Source of the DNA: an uncultured Eubacteriales bacterium
GTDB taxonomy: Bacteria; Bacillota; Clostridia; Christensenellales; CAG-917
Length of the DNA: 47,875 nucleotides
Assembly (NCBI GenBank): GCA_900549225.1
Contig: URNP01000011.1
Coordinates: forward strand, 1-47,875
Reading direction: 5' to 3'
Part shown: positions 23,593 to 32,675 of the stretch, in pieces
Layout: every line of letters begins with the position of its first letter
Numbering within the stretch: position 1 is the first letter of the stretch
The notes under the pieces: model-generated
What the model saw: the letters and a program-made list of their open reading frames with translations, nothing else
Told to the model about the DNA's origin: nothing
Databases searched by the model: none
Made by a program: the position numbers and the translations under genes

Positions 23593-23621
23593 TTGCCATA
23601 CCGCAAGTATGGTGATATAAT
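23593..23621 (+). promoter_or_regulatory. Promoter of the M24 peptidase gene with a dyad in the spacer
   Basis: TTGCCA (23593-23598), 17 bases, TATAAT (23616-23621). The dyad CCATAC-N5-GTATGG (23596-23612) fills the spacer, which is where repressors or MerR-type activators often bind. Confidence 0.72.
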
Positions 23622-23667
23622 TATATTCAAATAAAAAAATTATCGTTTAACGATTTTCAGGCAGAAT

Positions 23668-25425
23668 ATGAAACAAGATATCATCAAATTGCAAGAGTTT
23701 GTCAAAGACAATGCCATAGACGCTTACGTGGTTTTCACAAGCGACGATCACGGCAGCGAATATATCGTCGATCGCTTCAAGACGCGCGAATTTCTTTGCG
23801 GATTTACGGGCAGCGCAGGCACTCTGGTCGTGACCAAAGACAATGCGTATCTGTGGACGGACGGAAGATATTTTATTCAAGCCGCAGAGCAACTCAAAGC
23901 CACCGATACCGTGCTTATGAAGGCAAGAGAGCCGGGAGTGCCGACGATTTTCGAGTTTGTGAAAACGCTTTCGGACACGCCGAAAATCGCTTTCGATTTC
24001 AAGACGGCTACGGTTGAGTTTGTCGAGGCGCTCAAAAAGGAAGTCAAGGGCGTGCAACTCGTCGATTGCGGAGAGATTATCGACCGCATTTGGACGGATC
24101 GTCCTCAAATCGAGCCGCACGAGGCGTGGTTCTTGTCCGACAACGCGGCAGGTCAAAGCGTAAAAAGCAAAATCGCAGACTTGCAAAAGGACGTCGAAAA
24201 ATACGGTTGCGAGGCGTGCTTGGTGTCATCTTTGGACGATATCGCCTGGCTTTTGAATATGAGAGGCGAGGATATTCAATATAACCCCGTCAACTACGCT
24301 TACGCTATCGTCACAAGCGGCGGCGCAACGCTGTTTGCCGACGAGAGAAAATTCAATGCGGCAGACAGACGTATTCTTGTCGAAAACGGCGTTGAGTTGA
24401 GAGCGTACGACGAGGTTTACGACGCCGTTTGCCAAATAGACGGCGCAGTGCTTATCGACACCGAAAAGACTAATTACGCCTTGTATTCTCGTATAAAAAA
24501 CGCAAGAGAAATCGACGTGTTCCCAACGACCGTACGCAAGGCCGTGAAGAACGCAGTCGAGATAAAGAATATGAAAAAAGCGCACGTCGAGGACGGTGTT
24601 GCCGTCGTCAGATTTATGCGCTATCTCAAAGAAAAAGTGGGCAAAGAGGAGATGAGCGAAATCTCGCTTGCGGACAAGCTCGAAATGTTCAGACGAGAGA
24701 GCAAAAACTTCCTCGACCTCAGTTTCGATACGATTTGCGGTTATGCCGCAAACGGCGCAATCGTCCACTATTCCGCAACGTCCGAAACGAATAAGAAAGT
24801 CGAAAACCACGGTTTGCTGCTCGTAGACAGCGGCGCGCAATACCGCTACGGCACGACGGATATCACTCGCACCTTTGCTATGGGCAAGGTGAGCAAGGAA
24901 GAAAAGCGCGCGTTTACCGTCGTACTTAAATCGCATATCGCGCTTGCAAGAGCAACGTTCTTGAAAGGCACGAGCGGAGCAAGACTCGATATGATTTCGA
25001 GAGAGCCGATGTACGAGTACGGAATGGACTTCAATCACGGCACGGGACACGGCGTCGGATATTTGCTCAACGTGCACGAAGGGCCTCAGAATATTTCTCC
25101 GAGAGCCGCCGCACCGAGATTTGCAGTGCAACCGGGTATGATCACCTCTAACGAACCCGGCTTTTATAAGGAAGGGAAGTTTGGCATAAGACACGAAAAT
25201 CTCGTGCTTTGCGTTGAAAAAGAAAAGACCGAGTGCGGTACGTTCTGCAAGTTTGAAACGATCACGCTCGTGCCGTTCGACCTCGACGCCATAGACGTGA
25301 ATTTGCTCGACGAAGGCGAAAGAGCGTGGCTCAATGAGTATCACGAAAGAGTGCGCAAAGTCATAGGAAAGCATCTCGAAGGCAAGGATTTGAAATTCCT
25401 CGAAAAAGCAACGAGAAGAATTTGA
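23668..25425 (+). CDS. M24B-family aminopeptidase P-like Xaa-Pro peptidase
   Basis: The protein is 585 residues, the long form with two N-terminal creatinase-like domains before the pita-bread catalytic domain. These cytosolic enzymes remove an N-terminal residue before proline using two metal ions. The ligands are visible: Asp in LLVDSGAQY (about 387), Asp in TTDITRTFA (about 399), His in HGTGHGVG (about 461), Glu in SNEPGF (about 496) and Glu in IRHENLV (about 510). The opening (GFTGSAGTLVV and WTDGRYFIQA) is also typical. The ribosome site is modest (CAGGCAG). The promoter contains a spacer dyad. It ends at a shared terminator. Confidence 0.95.
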   Translation: MKQDIIKLQEFVKDNAIDAYVVFTSDDHGSEYIVDRFKTREFLCGFTGSAGTLVVTKDNAYLWTDGRYFIQAAEQLKATDTVLMKAREPGVPTIFEFVKTLSDTPKIAFDFKTATVEFVEALKKEVKGVQLVDCGEIIDRIWTDRPQIEPHEAWFLSDNAAGQSVKSKIADLQKDVEKYGCEACLVSSLDDIAWLLNMRGEDIQYNPVNYAYAIVTSGGATLFADERKFNAADRRILVENGVELRAYDEVYDAVCQIDGAVLIDTEKTNYALYSRIKNAREIDVFPTTVRKAVKNAVEIKNMKKAHVEDGVAVVRFMRYLKEKVGKEEMSEISLADKLEMFRRESKNFLDLSFDTICGYAANGAIVHYSATSETNKKVENHGLLLVDSGAQYRYGTTDITRTFAMGKVSKEEKRAFTVVLKSHIALARATFLKGTSGARLDMISREPMYEYGMDFNHGTGHGVGYLLNVHEGPQNISPRAAAPRFAVQPGMITSNEPGFYKEGKFGIRHENLVLCVEKEKTECGTFCKFETITLVPFDLDAIDVNLLDEGERAWLNEYHERVRKVIGKHLEGKDLKFLEKATRRI

Positions 25426-25463
25426 AATTCACACAAATTCGCAAAAACGAAAGTTTACGATTC

Positions 25464-25490
25464 AAAAAAGCAGGCGTAAAGCCTGCTTTT
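25464..25490. terminator. Bidirectional terminator between the peptidase and MATE genes
   Basis: A6-GCAGGC, GTAAA-type loop, GCCTGC-T4. On the minus strand it ends in T6, so it fits both convergent genes. Confidence 0.88.
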
Positions 25491-25560
25491 CGTATACTTT
25501 GAGAGATTTGTCAATAAACGTGCGTAGTTGAAATGTAGGGGTTGATTTTCGCCTTATACG

Positions 25561-27231
25561 TCAATCGTTATTCGTATTAGGCGGACAATCCGCCTCGGAA
25601 GAATCGTCGGCTGAAAGAGGTTGCGACGATACGTTTTGATGAGAAGAGGCGTTTTCGGAAAGGTCAAAAACAACGTCCGATTGAGTGGAGTCGGACTGAG
25701 AAGAGTTCGATTCGAGTTTGTACTCTTCGGCGCTCGTCGATTCGCCGAGGGCATAGCGGTAGTCCTTTTTGACTATGTGCTTGATATAGGGGTAGATTAG
25801 CACCGCAACCGCAAATACCCACGCGCCCGGATCGCCGAAACAGAGCGCGATATATGCGGCATTGCTTGCAAGCGCGTTGGTCGGCCCTCCGTTGACGAGG
25901 GCAGGCACGAAGGTGCAAATCAGCACTCTTGCGATAAGTTCGCCTGCGCCGGCTGCAAGCGTCCAACCCGATTTGCCTATGCCTTGCACGGCGTTGCGCA
26001 ATACGAACAGCGTGGAAAGGAAGAAGAATAGCGGCAAGTCGATATAGAGGAAGGTGTTGCCGAAATACAGCGACTTTTCGCTTATCTTGTCCGCAGACAA
26101 AAAGACGTGCTGATACGCGCCGTTTACGGTGAGCAAAAGCCCGATTCCCGCACATATCACCGTGAGTGCAAAGCCGAGTAAAATCGCTTGATTCGTGCCT
26201 TTCTTCACTCGTTCCGTGAGCCCTGCGCCGAGGTTTTGGGCGTTGAAACTCACCATTGCCGTGCCGAGTGCCGACAAAGGCGCCATTGCGAAGTTGATGA
26301 GTTTGTTCGCCGCGCCTACGCCGTTTTGAGCAGGGTTGCCTGCGACCATAAGTCCGTCGGGAAGAAGGTCGAATTTTATGGTTTCGGAAAGCATCACGAT
26401 AAGCCCGACGGACAATACGGAAAATTGAAGTCCGAGGGGGATGCCTTGCTTTACGTGTGCCCAGATATCGCTCCAGGCAATCTTGAAATCTTCCTTCTTT
26501 AAGCGCAGAAATTTGTACTTGACGAAAGTGTAGACGAAGCACGCAATAGTGCAGAGCACTTGCGTCAATATGGTTGCGCCTGCCGCTCCCGCTACGCCCC
26601 AGCCGAATACTTTGATGAACAGCAAGTCAAGCGCAATGTTCATTGCCGTCGATACGAGCAAAAACAAAAGCGGAGTGAAGGAATCGCCGATACTGCGCAA
26701 GATGCTGATGATAAAGTTGTAGAAAAGTTGTGCGATTATGCCAAGGAAAATCACGAGGCAATACGTGTACGCCGCTTGGAATACGGCGGGGTTCTGCTCG
26801 GTGACGTTTACCCACGCAAGCATAGGCTTGATGCAAAACACCGACACCAACGTCAATATCACGGTGATTATTCCGCAAAGAATGAACTGCGTGGCAAAGG
26901 ATTTGCGTACGCCTGCCTCGTCGTGAGAGCCGAATTTGCTTGAAAGTACGACGCAAAAACCTGCCGTGCATCCGAATGCGAACTGCATAAAGATGAACAC
27001 GAGCGGCGAAGTGTCGTTGACTCCCGCAACTTCGTCCGCACTCAACGTCTGTCCGCAGATGGCGGCGTCGGAGAGTATGTAGAGTTGTTGCAAGAGATAG
27101 GACACGATTATGGGCAGGGTGAATTTGACGATAACCTTGATTATCGAGCCTTGCGTGAGGTCAATCTGTCCGAAAAGAGATTTTATTTTGTCCGCAAAGG
27201 ACGGTTTTTTCTTGATATCTGCATTGTCCAT
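25561..27231 (-). CDS. MATE-family efflux transporter
   Basis: The protein is 556 residues with about 12 membrane helices in two similar halves. LTQGSIIKVIVKFTLPIIVSYLLQQLYILSDAAICG is the typical MATE start, and the second half begins near PLGLQFSVLSVGLIVMLSETI. Family members export drugs or metabolites using Na+ or H+ gradients; the substrate here is unknown. The last 60 residues form an unusual Ser/Gln/Asp-rich cytoplasmic tail. The start at 27231 (MDNADIKKK) is chosen because the consensus promoter ends at 27269 and its predicted +1 near 27262 excludes the two ATG-like codons further upstream. The ribosome site is weak. Confidence 0.92.
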   Translation of the reverse strand: MDNADIKKKPSFADKIKSLFGQIDLTQGSIIKVIVKFTLPIIVSYLLQQLYILSDAAICGQTLSADEVAGVNDTSPLVFIFMQFAFGCTAGFCVVLSSKFGSHDEAGVRKSFATQFILCGIITVILTLVSVFCIKPMLAWVNVTEQNPAVFQAAYTYCLVIFLGIIAQLFYNFIISILRSIGDSFTPLLFLLVSTAMNIALDLLFIKVFGWGVAGAAGATILTQVLCTIACFVYTFVKYKFLRLKKEDFKIAWSDIWAHVKQGIPLGLQFSVLSVGLIVMLSETIKFDLLPDGLMVAGNPAQNGVGAANKLINFAMAPLSALGTAMVSFNAQNLGAGLTERVKKGTNQAILLGFALTVICAGIGLLLTVNGAYQHVFLSADKISEKSLYFGNTFLYIDLPLFFFLSTLFVLRNAVQGIGKSGWTLAAGAGELIARVLICTFVPALVNGGPTNALASNAAYIALCFGDPGAWVFAVAVLIYPYIKHIVKKDYRYALGESTSAEEYKLESNSSQSDSTQSDVVFDLSENASSHQNVSSQPLSADDSSEADCPPNTNND

Positions 27232-27268
27232 ATAGGTTTTCTCGTTCGTTTCGTTCAACGGATATTGC

Positions 27269-27297
27269 ATTATATTTGTATTGCATATTGCTGTCAA
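27269..27297 (-). promoter_or_regulatory. Promoter of the MATE gene
   Basis: On the minus strand, a full-consensus TTGACA, 17 bases, TATAAT. Confidence 0.88.
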
Positions 27298-27356
27298 GCG
27301 TTTTGAAAAAAGTGAGATGGCAAAATTTTGTAAGCAAATTGCGCAGAGCGTTTGTA

Positions 27357-27440
27357 TCGATTGCGCCGTACCGTTATATTGATCGCATCGAGCCGTTATT
27401 TTGATTGCGCCGCACCTAAATGTTCGCGCCCGTTATTTAT
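27357..27440. repeat. Imperfect tandem repeat of about 23-25 bp
   Basis: Three to four units share TGATyGCrcCG followed by rnCCGTTAT (for example 27359-27377, 27380-27400, 27402-27437). Spacing is irregular; there are no CRISPR features. Confidence 0.45.
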
Positions 27441-27598
27441 TGATTCGTGTGCGTACGCGCACGCGAGAGCGTACGAAAAGAGGAAAAAAAATCGGCAAAT
27501 TAAAAAGACTTTTTGTAGGTTATTTTCGTCTGAAAAATACCCATCGTGTATCCGTAAAAATTTTTTAGATAAAAATGCAAAATAGTGTCGAATTTCGT

Positions 27599-27628
27599 TT
27601 GACAGAGGCGATTTTTTTTGGATATAAT
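27599..27628 (+). promoter_or_regulatory. Promoter of the xpt-nucleoside importer operon
   Basis: TTGACA (27599-27604), 18 bases containing T8, TATAAT (27623-27628). Transcription should start near 27635. Confidence 0.82.
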
Positions 27629-27670
27629 GCCCATATCATTTAAGAGCAAACCAAATCGCAACGCACAACT

Positions 27671-27710
27671 TGCGGAATACGGATTCCGCACACACCACTA
27701 CATATTGTGG
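27671..27710 (+). promoter_or_regulatory. xpt leader with two hairpins
   Basis: The 90-base leader holds TGCGGAAT-ACGG-ATTCCGCA (27671-27690) and CCAC/GTGG (27695-27710), the latter one base from the ribosome site AAAGGAG. It does not resemble the purine riboswitch. A regulatory role is possible but unproven. Confidence 0.45.
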
Positions 27711-27724
27711 CAAAGGAGCGCGCT

Positions 27725-28300
27725 ATGAAGATTTTGGAGGAGCGCATCTTGAGGGACGGCAAGGTCAAGCCTGGCAACGTCCTCAAGGTCGGCGGATTTC
27801 TCAATCATCTTATTGATCAACAACTGTTGGACGAGATCGGCAAGGAAATTTCTGCGCTCTTTTGCGGACAAAATATAACCAAAATTCTGACAATCGAAGC
27901 ATCGGGGATAGCCATAGCGTGCGCTGCAGCGCACTATGTGCAAGCGCCGGTGCTTTTTGCTAAGAAAAGTAAGACCATAAATATATCCTCGGACTGCTAC
28001 TGCGCCGAGGTTTATTCTTTTACGCACCAAGTGACGAAGGTGATTATGGTCGAGAAAGATTATATTTCCGCAGACGACAGAGTGCTTATCGTTGACGACT
28101 TCCTTGCAAACGGAGCGGCTATCAACGGACTTATGAGTATCGTGGAGCAAGCGGGCGCTACGCTCGTGGGGTGCGCGGTCGCTATCGAAAAAGGTTTTCA
28201 GAGCGGCGGCGACGCATTAAGAGCGAAGGGCGTGAACGTCCAAAGCCTCGCGCTGATCGACAGTATGGACGATCAAGGTCACATAGTTTTCAGACACTGA
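27725..28300 (+). CDS. xpt: Xanthine phosphoribosyltransferase
   Basis: The protein is 191 residues, the size of B. subtilis Xpt. It joins xanthine (and less well guanine) to PRPP, making XMP for purine salvage in the cytosol. The PRPP loop is LIVDDFLANGAA (121-132), the base-specific start is LKVGGFLNHLIDQQL and the phosphate region is TIEASGIAIA (56-65). The start at 27725 follows AAAGGAG; a TTG-type start 18 bases earlier is less likely. It is the first gene of an operon whose other members import nucleosides, which fits uptake and salvage of purines. No PbuX-type xanthine permease is present. Confidence 0.94.
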   Translation: MKILEERILRDGKVKPGNVLKVGGFLNHLIDQQLLDEIGKEISALFCGQNITKILTIEASGIAIACAAAHYVQAPVLFAKKSKTINISSDCYCAEVYSFTHQVTKVIMVEKDYISADDRVLIVDDFLANGAAINGLMSIVEQAGATLVGCAVAIEKGFQSGGDALRAKGVNVQSLALIDSMDDQGHIVFRH

Positions 28301-28371
28301 CGTAAATTTGCGCCAAAACGGCGTGAATATAGACACTAAAACGCCTAACGGCAAAATTAAAGGAGAAACGT

Positions 28372-29646
28372 ATGAAAAAGAAAGTATTTGCACTCGTGCT
28401 TTGCTTGGCTCTCGTAACCGCTTTGGTTATCGGTTTGGTCGCTTGCGGCAACAACAGAGACGACGACGTCGAAATCGTCAAATTGCCCTCTTGCGATATC
28501 GACGCACCCGATTATTCGAATCTCGTCATTCCGTCCGATTTCAAGATTGGCATGCTTTGCTTGCACGACGAGAACTCTACTTACGACAAAAACTTCATCA
28601 ATGCAATGCACACCGTGCAAAAAGAGTTTAATCTCTCCAACGATCAAGTTATTATCGAAACAGGCGTACCCGAAGACGAAACTTGCTACACGAAGGCAGT
28701 TAAACTTGCAAACGACGGATGCAACGTTATTTTTGCAGACTCTTTCGGCCACGAAAACTATATGATCAGAGCCGCAAAGCAATATCCCAACGTACTCTTT
28801 GCTCACGCAACCGGCACGCAAGCGGCAGGTGAGAATCTTCCGAACTTCGTCAATGCGTTTGCATCCATTTACGAAGGCAGATTCCTTGCAGGCGTTGCAG
28901 CAGGTCTTAAACTCAACGAAATGATCGAAAACGGCGATATCACCGCACAACAAGCAAAAATGGGCTACGTCGGTGCATTCACTTACGCAGAAGTTATCTC
29001 CGGTTATACCTCTTTCTATCTCGGTGCAAAATCCGTTTGCCCCTCCGTCACGATGGACGTAACCTTCACGGGAAGCTGGTATGACGTAACGAGAGAAAAC
29101 AACGCGGCAACAAGCCTTATCAATAAAGGTTGCGTGCTTATCAGCCAACACGCAGACTCCATGGGCGCGCCCAACGCTTGCGAAGAAAAGGGCGTTCCCA
29201 ACGTTTCGTACAACGGTTCGACCGTAGAGGCTTGCCCCAACACATTCATCATCTCTTCGAGAATCAATTGGGCACCTTACTATAGATATCTTATCGCAAA
29301 AACAGTAAAAGGCGAGAAGGTCGATAAAGACTGGGTCGGAACCCTTAAGAACGGCGCAGTGGAACTCACCGACCTCGGCGGAAAAGCAATGGCAAAAGGT
29401 ACTGTCGACAAAATCGTCGAAGTGCGCAATCAACTCTTGAACGGCACGCTCCACGTTTTTGAAACAGACAAGTTCACCGTTAACGAAACTCATCTTACAA
29501 CAAAAGTCGTCAACGGAAACGAAGTCGTCGCTAACGGCTACTTTGCAGAATCCTCCTTCCGTTCCGCTCCTTATTTCGACATCGAAATCGACGGTATCAC
29601 GTTGCTTACTCGCGTTTACAACAAGGACGATTATCAAGAAATCTAA
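28372..29646 (+). CDS. BMP-family nucleoside-binding lipoprotein
   Basis: The protein is 424 residues. A signal peptide ends at the lipobox LVAC (Cys25), so the protein is tethered outside the membrane. The binding fold is of the BMP/PnrA type (FKIGMLCLHDENSTYDKNFINAMHTVQKEF, IFADSFGHENYM, and a QHADSMGAPNACEEKG segment), known to carry purine nucleosides to their ABC importer in Treponema, Lactococcus and others. AAAGGAG precedes the start. It is placed second in the operon after xpt. Two hairpins follow it, which probably lower transcription of the membrane components relative to this protein. Confidence 0.93.
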   Translation: MKKKVFALVLCLALVTALVIGLVACGNNRDDDVEIVKLPSCDIDAPDYSNLVIPSDFKIGMLCLHDENSTYDKNFINAMHTVQKEFNLSNDQVIIETGVPEDETCYTKAVKLANDGCNVIFADSFGHENYMIRAAKQYPNVLFAHATGTQAAGENLPNFVNAFASIYEGRFLAGVAAGLKLNEMIENGDITAQQAKMGYVGAFTYAEVISGYTSFYLGAKSVCPSVTMDVTFTGSWYDVTRENNAATSLINKGCVLISQHADSMGAPNACEEKGVPNVSYNGSTVEACPNTFIISSRINWAPYYRYLIAKTVKGEKVDKDWVGTLKNGAVELTDLGGKAMAKGTVDKIVEVRNQLLNGTLHVFETDKFTVNETHLTTKVVNGNEVVANGYFAESSFRSAPYFDIEIDGITLLTRVYNKDDYQEI

Positions 29647-29659
29647 TAAGTGATCGAAT

Positions 29660-29718
29660 TATCGGATAAGCGAGCGACGCTCGCTTATCCGATACACTTT
29701 TTTAGCACCGTAGGGTGC
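29660..29718 (+). terminator. Intra-operon attenuator: two hairpins
   Basis: A perfect 16-bp stem (29660-29675 with 29679-29694, loop GAC) precedes T6, then AGCACC/GGTGCT (29704-29718) is followed by a second T-rich run. Both lie between the binding-protein and ATPase genes, so partial termination would leave the binding protein in excess. Confidence 0.75.
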
Positions 29719-29745
29719 TTTAACTCTTTTTTCGGAGGTCATACA

Positions 29746-31446
29746 ATGAGCGACATCATTGTTGAAATGAAAAATATTACCAAGAGATTCGGAAGCGTAG
29801 TCGCCAACTCAAACGTCGATTTCGACGTGCGAAAAGGCGAAATTCTTGCCGTGTTGGGAGAGAACGGCAGCGGTAAAACGACGCTTATGAATATGCTCGC
29901 GGGCATATATTTTCCCGATGAAGGGCAAATCTTCGTGAACGGAGAGGAAGCCGTCATTAAATCGCCAATCGACGCATTCAGATATAAAATCGGCATGATT
30001 CACCAGCACTTCAAACTCGTCGATTTGTTTACCGCTTGCGACAATATTATTCTCGGTGAAAAATTCGAGTTCGATTTCAAAGGCGAAAGCGAGAAAATCA
30101 AAAACGAAAAAACAGACGATGCCAAATCCAGATTTTTGGCTGTTTTGAAATATATTGCGTTGCCGTTTAGGGCATTCGGCGCATACGTTAAATTCGATTA
30201 TCTGAAAAGAAACAGAGCGAAAAAACTTCAAGAAGTCGTGGATAAATACGGATTTAACCTCGATTTGTCAAGAAAAGTGTACGACTTGTCCGTTTCAGAA
30301 AAACAAACGGTCGAGATTATCAAAGTGCTGTATCGAGGTGCGGATATTCTCATTCTCGACGAGCCGACCGCAGTGCTGACTCCGCAGGAAATTCAAAAAC
30401 TCTTCGACGTGTTGCGCAAAATGAGAGAGGACGGCAAATCCATCATCATCATTACACACAAACTCAACGAAGTTAAGGAAATCAGCGACAGAGTGGCGGT
30501 GCTTCGCAAAGGCGAACATATCGCAACCGTAAATACGAAGGATACGAGCGAGCAACAACTCACCGAAATGATGGTGGGCGAAAAAGTGGAACTTGCAATC
30601 AACAGAACCGTGCCACATGATACGAAAAGGCGTCTTGTCGTTGAAAATCTCACCTGTAAAAACAGAGAAGGTATGTACGCTCTCACGGACGTTTCGTTCA
30701 ATCTCTATTCGGGCGAGATTCTCGGCGTTGCCGGTATTGCGGGAAGCGGTCAGAAAGAAATGCTCGAATCCATTGCGGGGCTCGTGCACCTCGAAAACGG
30801 TGATATCAGATATTTCGACCCCAAAGAAAACGAGCAGGAAGTGGATTTGCGCTCAAAAACTCCCGTGCAAATCAGAGAACTCGGCGTCAGGCTCTCGTTT
30901 GTGCCGGAGGACAGACTCGGTATGGGACTCGTGGGCAGCATGAACCTCGTTGATAATATGATGCTCCGCTCGTACAGCAAAGGACACTCGATGTTCGTCG
31001 ACAGGCACGCACCGAAAGACTTGGCCGAAACTATCGTGCACGATCTGGAAGTTTCTACGCCGTCGGTCAAAACTCCCGTAAGACGTCTGTCCGGCGGTAA
31101 CGTGCAAAAGGTGCTCGTCGGGCGCGAAATCGCGGCTTCTCCGACCGTGCTTATGGCAGCGTATCCCGTAAGAGGACTGGATATTAACTCATCTTACGTC
31201 ATCTATAATCTTCTCAATCAACAGAAAGAAAAGGGCGTTGCAGTCGTATTCGTGGGTGAAGACCTCGACGTTTTGCTCGCACTTTCGGATAGAATCCTCG
31301 TTATGTGCGGCGGAAAAGTCAGCGGTGTCGTCGATGCGAGAAATACGACAAAAGAACAAATCGGTATGCTTATGACAAAGATGCCCGATAACGTCGAAGT
31401 GTTCGACGATTACAACACCGAAACGGAGGAAAACAACAATGACTAA
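29746..31446 (+). CDS. Nucleoside ABC importer, double ATPase subunit
   Basis: The protein is 566 residues with two ATPase domains, as in YufO/NupA and RfuB. Domain 1 has Walker A GENGSGKT (38-45), Q-loop HQHFK (86-90), signature LSVSEKQ and Walker B ILILDE (201-206). Domain 2 has the altered P-loop GIAGSGQKE, signature LSGGNVQ and AAYPVRGLD, the usual degenerate pattern of this family. A charged insert of about 45 residues (about 107-153) lies between the Q-loop and the signature of domain 1; YufO-type proteins as I recall them lack it. CGGAGG sets the start at 29746. Its stop overlaps the permease start by 8 bases. Confidence 0.94.
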   Translation: MSDIIVEMKNITKRFGSVVANSNVDFDVRKGEILAVLGENGSGKTTLMNMLAGIYFPDEGQIFVNGEEAVIKSPIDAFRYKIGMIHQHFKLVDLFTACDNIILGEKFEFDFKGESEKIKNEKTDDAKSRFLAVLKYIALPFRAFGAYVKFDYLKRNRAKKLQEVVDKYGFNLDLSRKVYDLSVSEKQTVEIIKVLYRGADILILDEPTAVLTPQEIQKLFDVLRKMREDGKSIIIITHKLNEVKEISDRVAVLRKGEHIATVNTKDTSEQQLTEMMVGEKVELAINRTVPHDTKRRLVVENLTCKNREGMYALTDVSFNLYSGEILGVAGIAGSGQKEMLESIAGLVHLENGDIRYFDPKENEQEVDLRSKTPVQIRELGVRLSFVPEDRLGMGLVGSMNLVDNMMLRSYSKGHSMFVDRHAPKDLAETIVHDLEVSTPSVKTPVRRLSGGNVQKVLVGREIAASPTVLMAAYPVRGLDINSSYVIYNLLNQQKEKGVAVVFVGEDLDVLLALSDRILVMCGGKVSGVVDARNTTKEQIGMLMTKMPDNVEVFDDYNTETEENNND

Positions 31447-32674
31447 AACCGTCAGAGAACCTCTTTTCCACCTAGTAAAAAGAACGGATAGCAATCCCAA
31501 AAGAGCGTGGCTCATTCGTATTGCCGCTTTCGTGATATCCGTCCTTTTGTGCGCAATCGTCACGGTTGCCGCCACAAAAGAAAGTATGGGATTCTTCTTC
31601 AAACACTTCTTCCAAGGTATTTTCGGATCGGGAATGCAAGTGTGGGACGCATTGCGCGAAACCGCCATTCTTCTTTTGCTTGCGCTTGCCGTTACTCCGT
31701 GTTTCAAAATGAAGTTTTGGAATATCGGCGGTGAGGGACAAGTGCTTATGGGCGCTCTCGGCTGCGCCGTTATAACCTACTTCTTGGGCGGTAAAGTCGA
31801 CAATGCAGGTGCGATTATTCTTGCTTTCATCGTTTCGCTTGCTTTCGGTATGGCGTGGGCGGTCATTCCCGCTTTGTTTAAAGCAAAATGGAACACCAAC
31901 GAAACGCTTTTGACTCTTATGATGAACTATATCGCAACTTGCCTTGTCAGTTATTTCATAAAATCGGTCAAACCGAACGGCACCGGTGAGTTGTCGTTCA
32001 CGCAAGGCGTCGTTCCCCCAATTGCCAATAACGAATATATTCTTACGATTTTGATCGTCGTAGTTATAACCGTTCTCATGGCGATTTATCTGAAATATAG
32101 CAAACACGGCTACGAACTCACCGTCGTCGGTGAAAGCCCGAATACCGCTCGCTATATCGGTATTAACTCGAAAAAAGTCATTATAAGAACGCTTCTTCTT
32201 TGCGGAATGCTGTGCGGTATCGCCGGCTTTATTCTGGTTTCCGTCAAAAACTATTCAATCAATAGCTCGACGGTCAACGGCAGAGGCTTCACTGCGGTTT
32301 TGGTGTCGTGGCTTGCTCACTTCAATCCTCTTGCAATGGCACTTACGGCCTTCCTCGTCGTGTTTATTACCAACGGCTCGAGCGAGGTCGGCACTTACGG
32401 AAGACTCGGCACTTCCTATCCTTCGGTTATGACGGGTATATTCTTCCTTTGCATAATCGCAACCGAGTTCTTTATCAACTACAAAGTCGTGCTCAAACAC
32501 TCACTTGTCGGCAATAAATTCAAACTTGCTTCCGTCGTCACAAAAGCATACGTTCAGGACGGCGGGACGGAAGAAACGCCCTCGGTCGTAACCGAATCTG
32601 CCAATAATGAAACGAATGTCGGCGAGGACTCCGTTTCAGTGTCGTTAAGCGACGAAACGAAGGAGGAAAAGTGA
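31439..32674 (+). CDS. Nucleoside ABC importer permease 1
   Basis: The protein is 411 residues, a BPD_transp_2-type permease of about ten helices like YufP/NupB. The segment KMKFWNIGGEGQVLMGALG and the conserved VVGESPNTARYIGIN loop are typical. It forms the membrane channel with the next gene product. The C-terminal 50 residues are a hydrophilic tail rich in Glu, Thr and Ser (EETPSVVTESANNETN). It overlaps the ATPase gene by 8 bases and ends one base before the next gene, so the three genes are translationally linked. Confidence 0.93.
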   Translation: MTKTVREPLFHLVKRTDSNPKRAWLIRIAAFVISVLLCAIVTVAATKESMGFFFKHFFQGIFGSGMQVWDALRETAILLLLALAVTPCFKMKFWNIGGEGQVLMGALGCAVITYFLGGKVDNAGAIILAFIVSLAFGMAWAVIPALFKAKWNTNETLLTLMMNYIATCLVSYFIKSVKPNGTGELSFTQGVVPPIANNEYILTILIVVVITVLMAIYLKYSKHGYELTVVGESPNTARYIGINSKKVIIRTLLLCGMLCGIAGFILVSVKNYSINSSTVNGRGFTAVLVSWLAHFNPLAMALTAFLVVFITNGSSEVGTYGRLGTSYPSVMTGIFFLCIIATEFFINYKVVLKHSLVGNKFKLASVVTKAYVQDGGTEETPSVVTESANNETNVGEDSVSVSLSDETKEEK

Positions 32675-32675
32675 T

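Larger units (their letters stand above)
27232..27724. other. Divergent intergenic region between the MATE gene and xpt
   Basis: It contains the MATE promoter, an imperfect repeat (27357-27440), and the xpt promoter and leader. I find no gene. A stretch rich in GCGT/ACGC lies at 27445-27475. Confidence 0.7.

Noticed and set aside
27357..27440. CRISPR-like tandem repeats
   Set aside because: Units are imperfect and nearly adjacent, without uniform spacers, and no cas gene is present.
27635..27724. Purine riboswitch before xpt
   Set aside because: The leader is short and lacks the conserved junction sequences and the two kissing loops; only two simple hairpins are seen.
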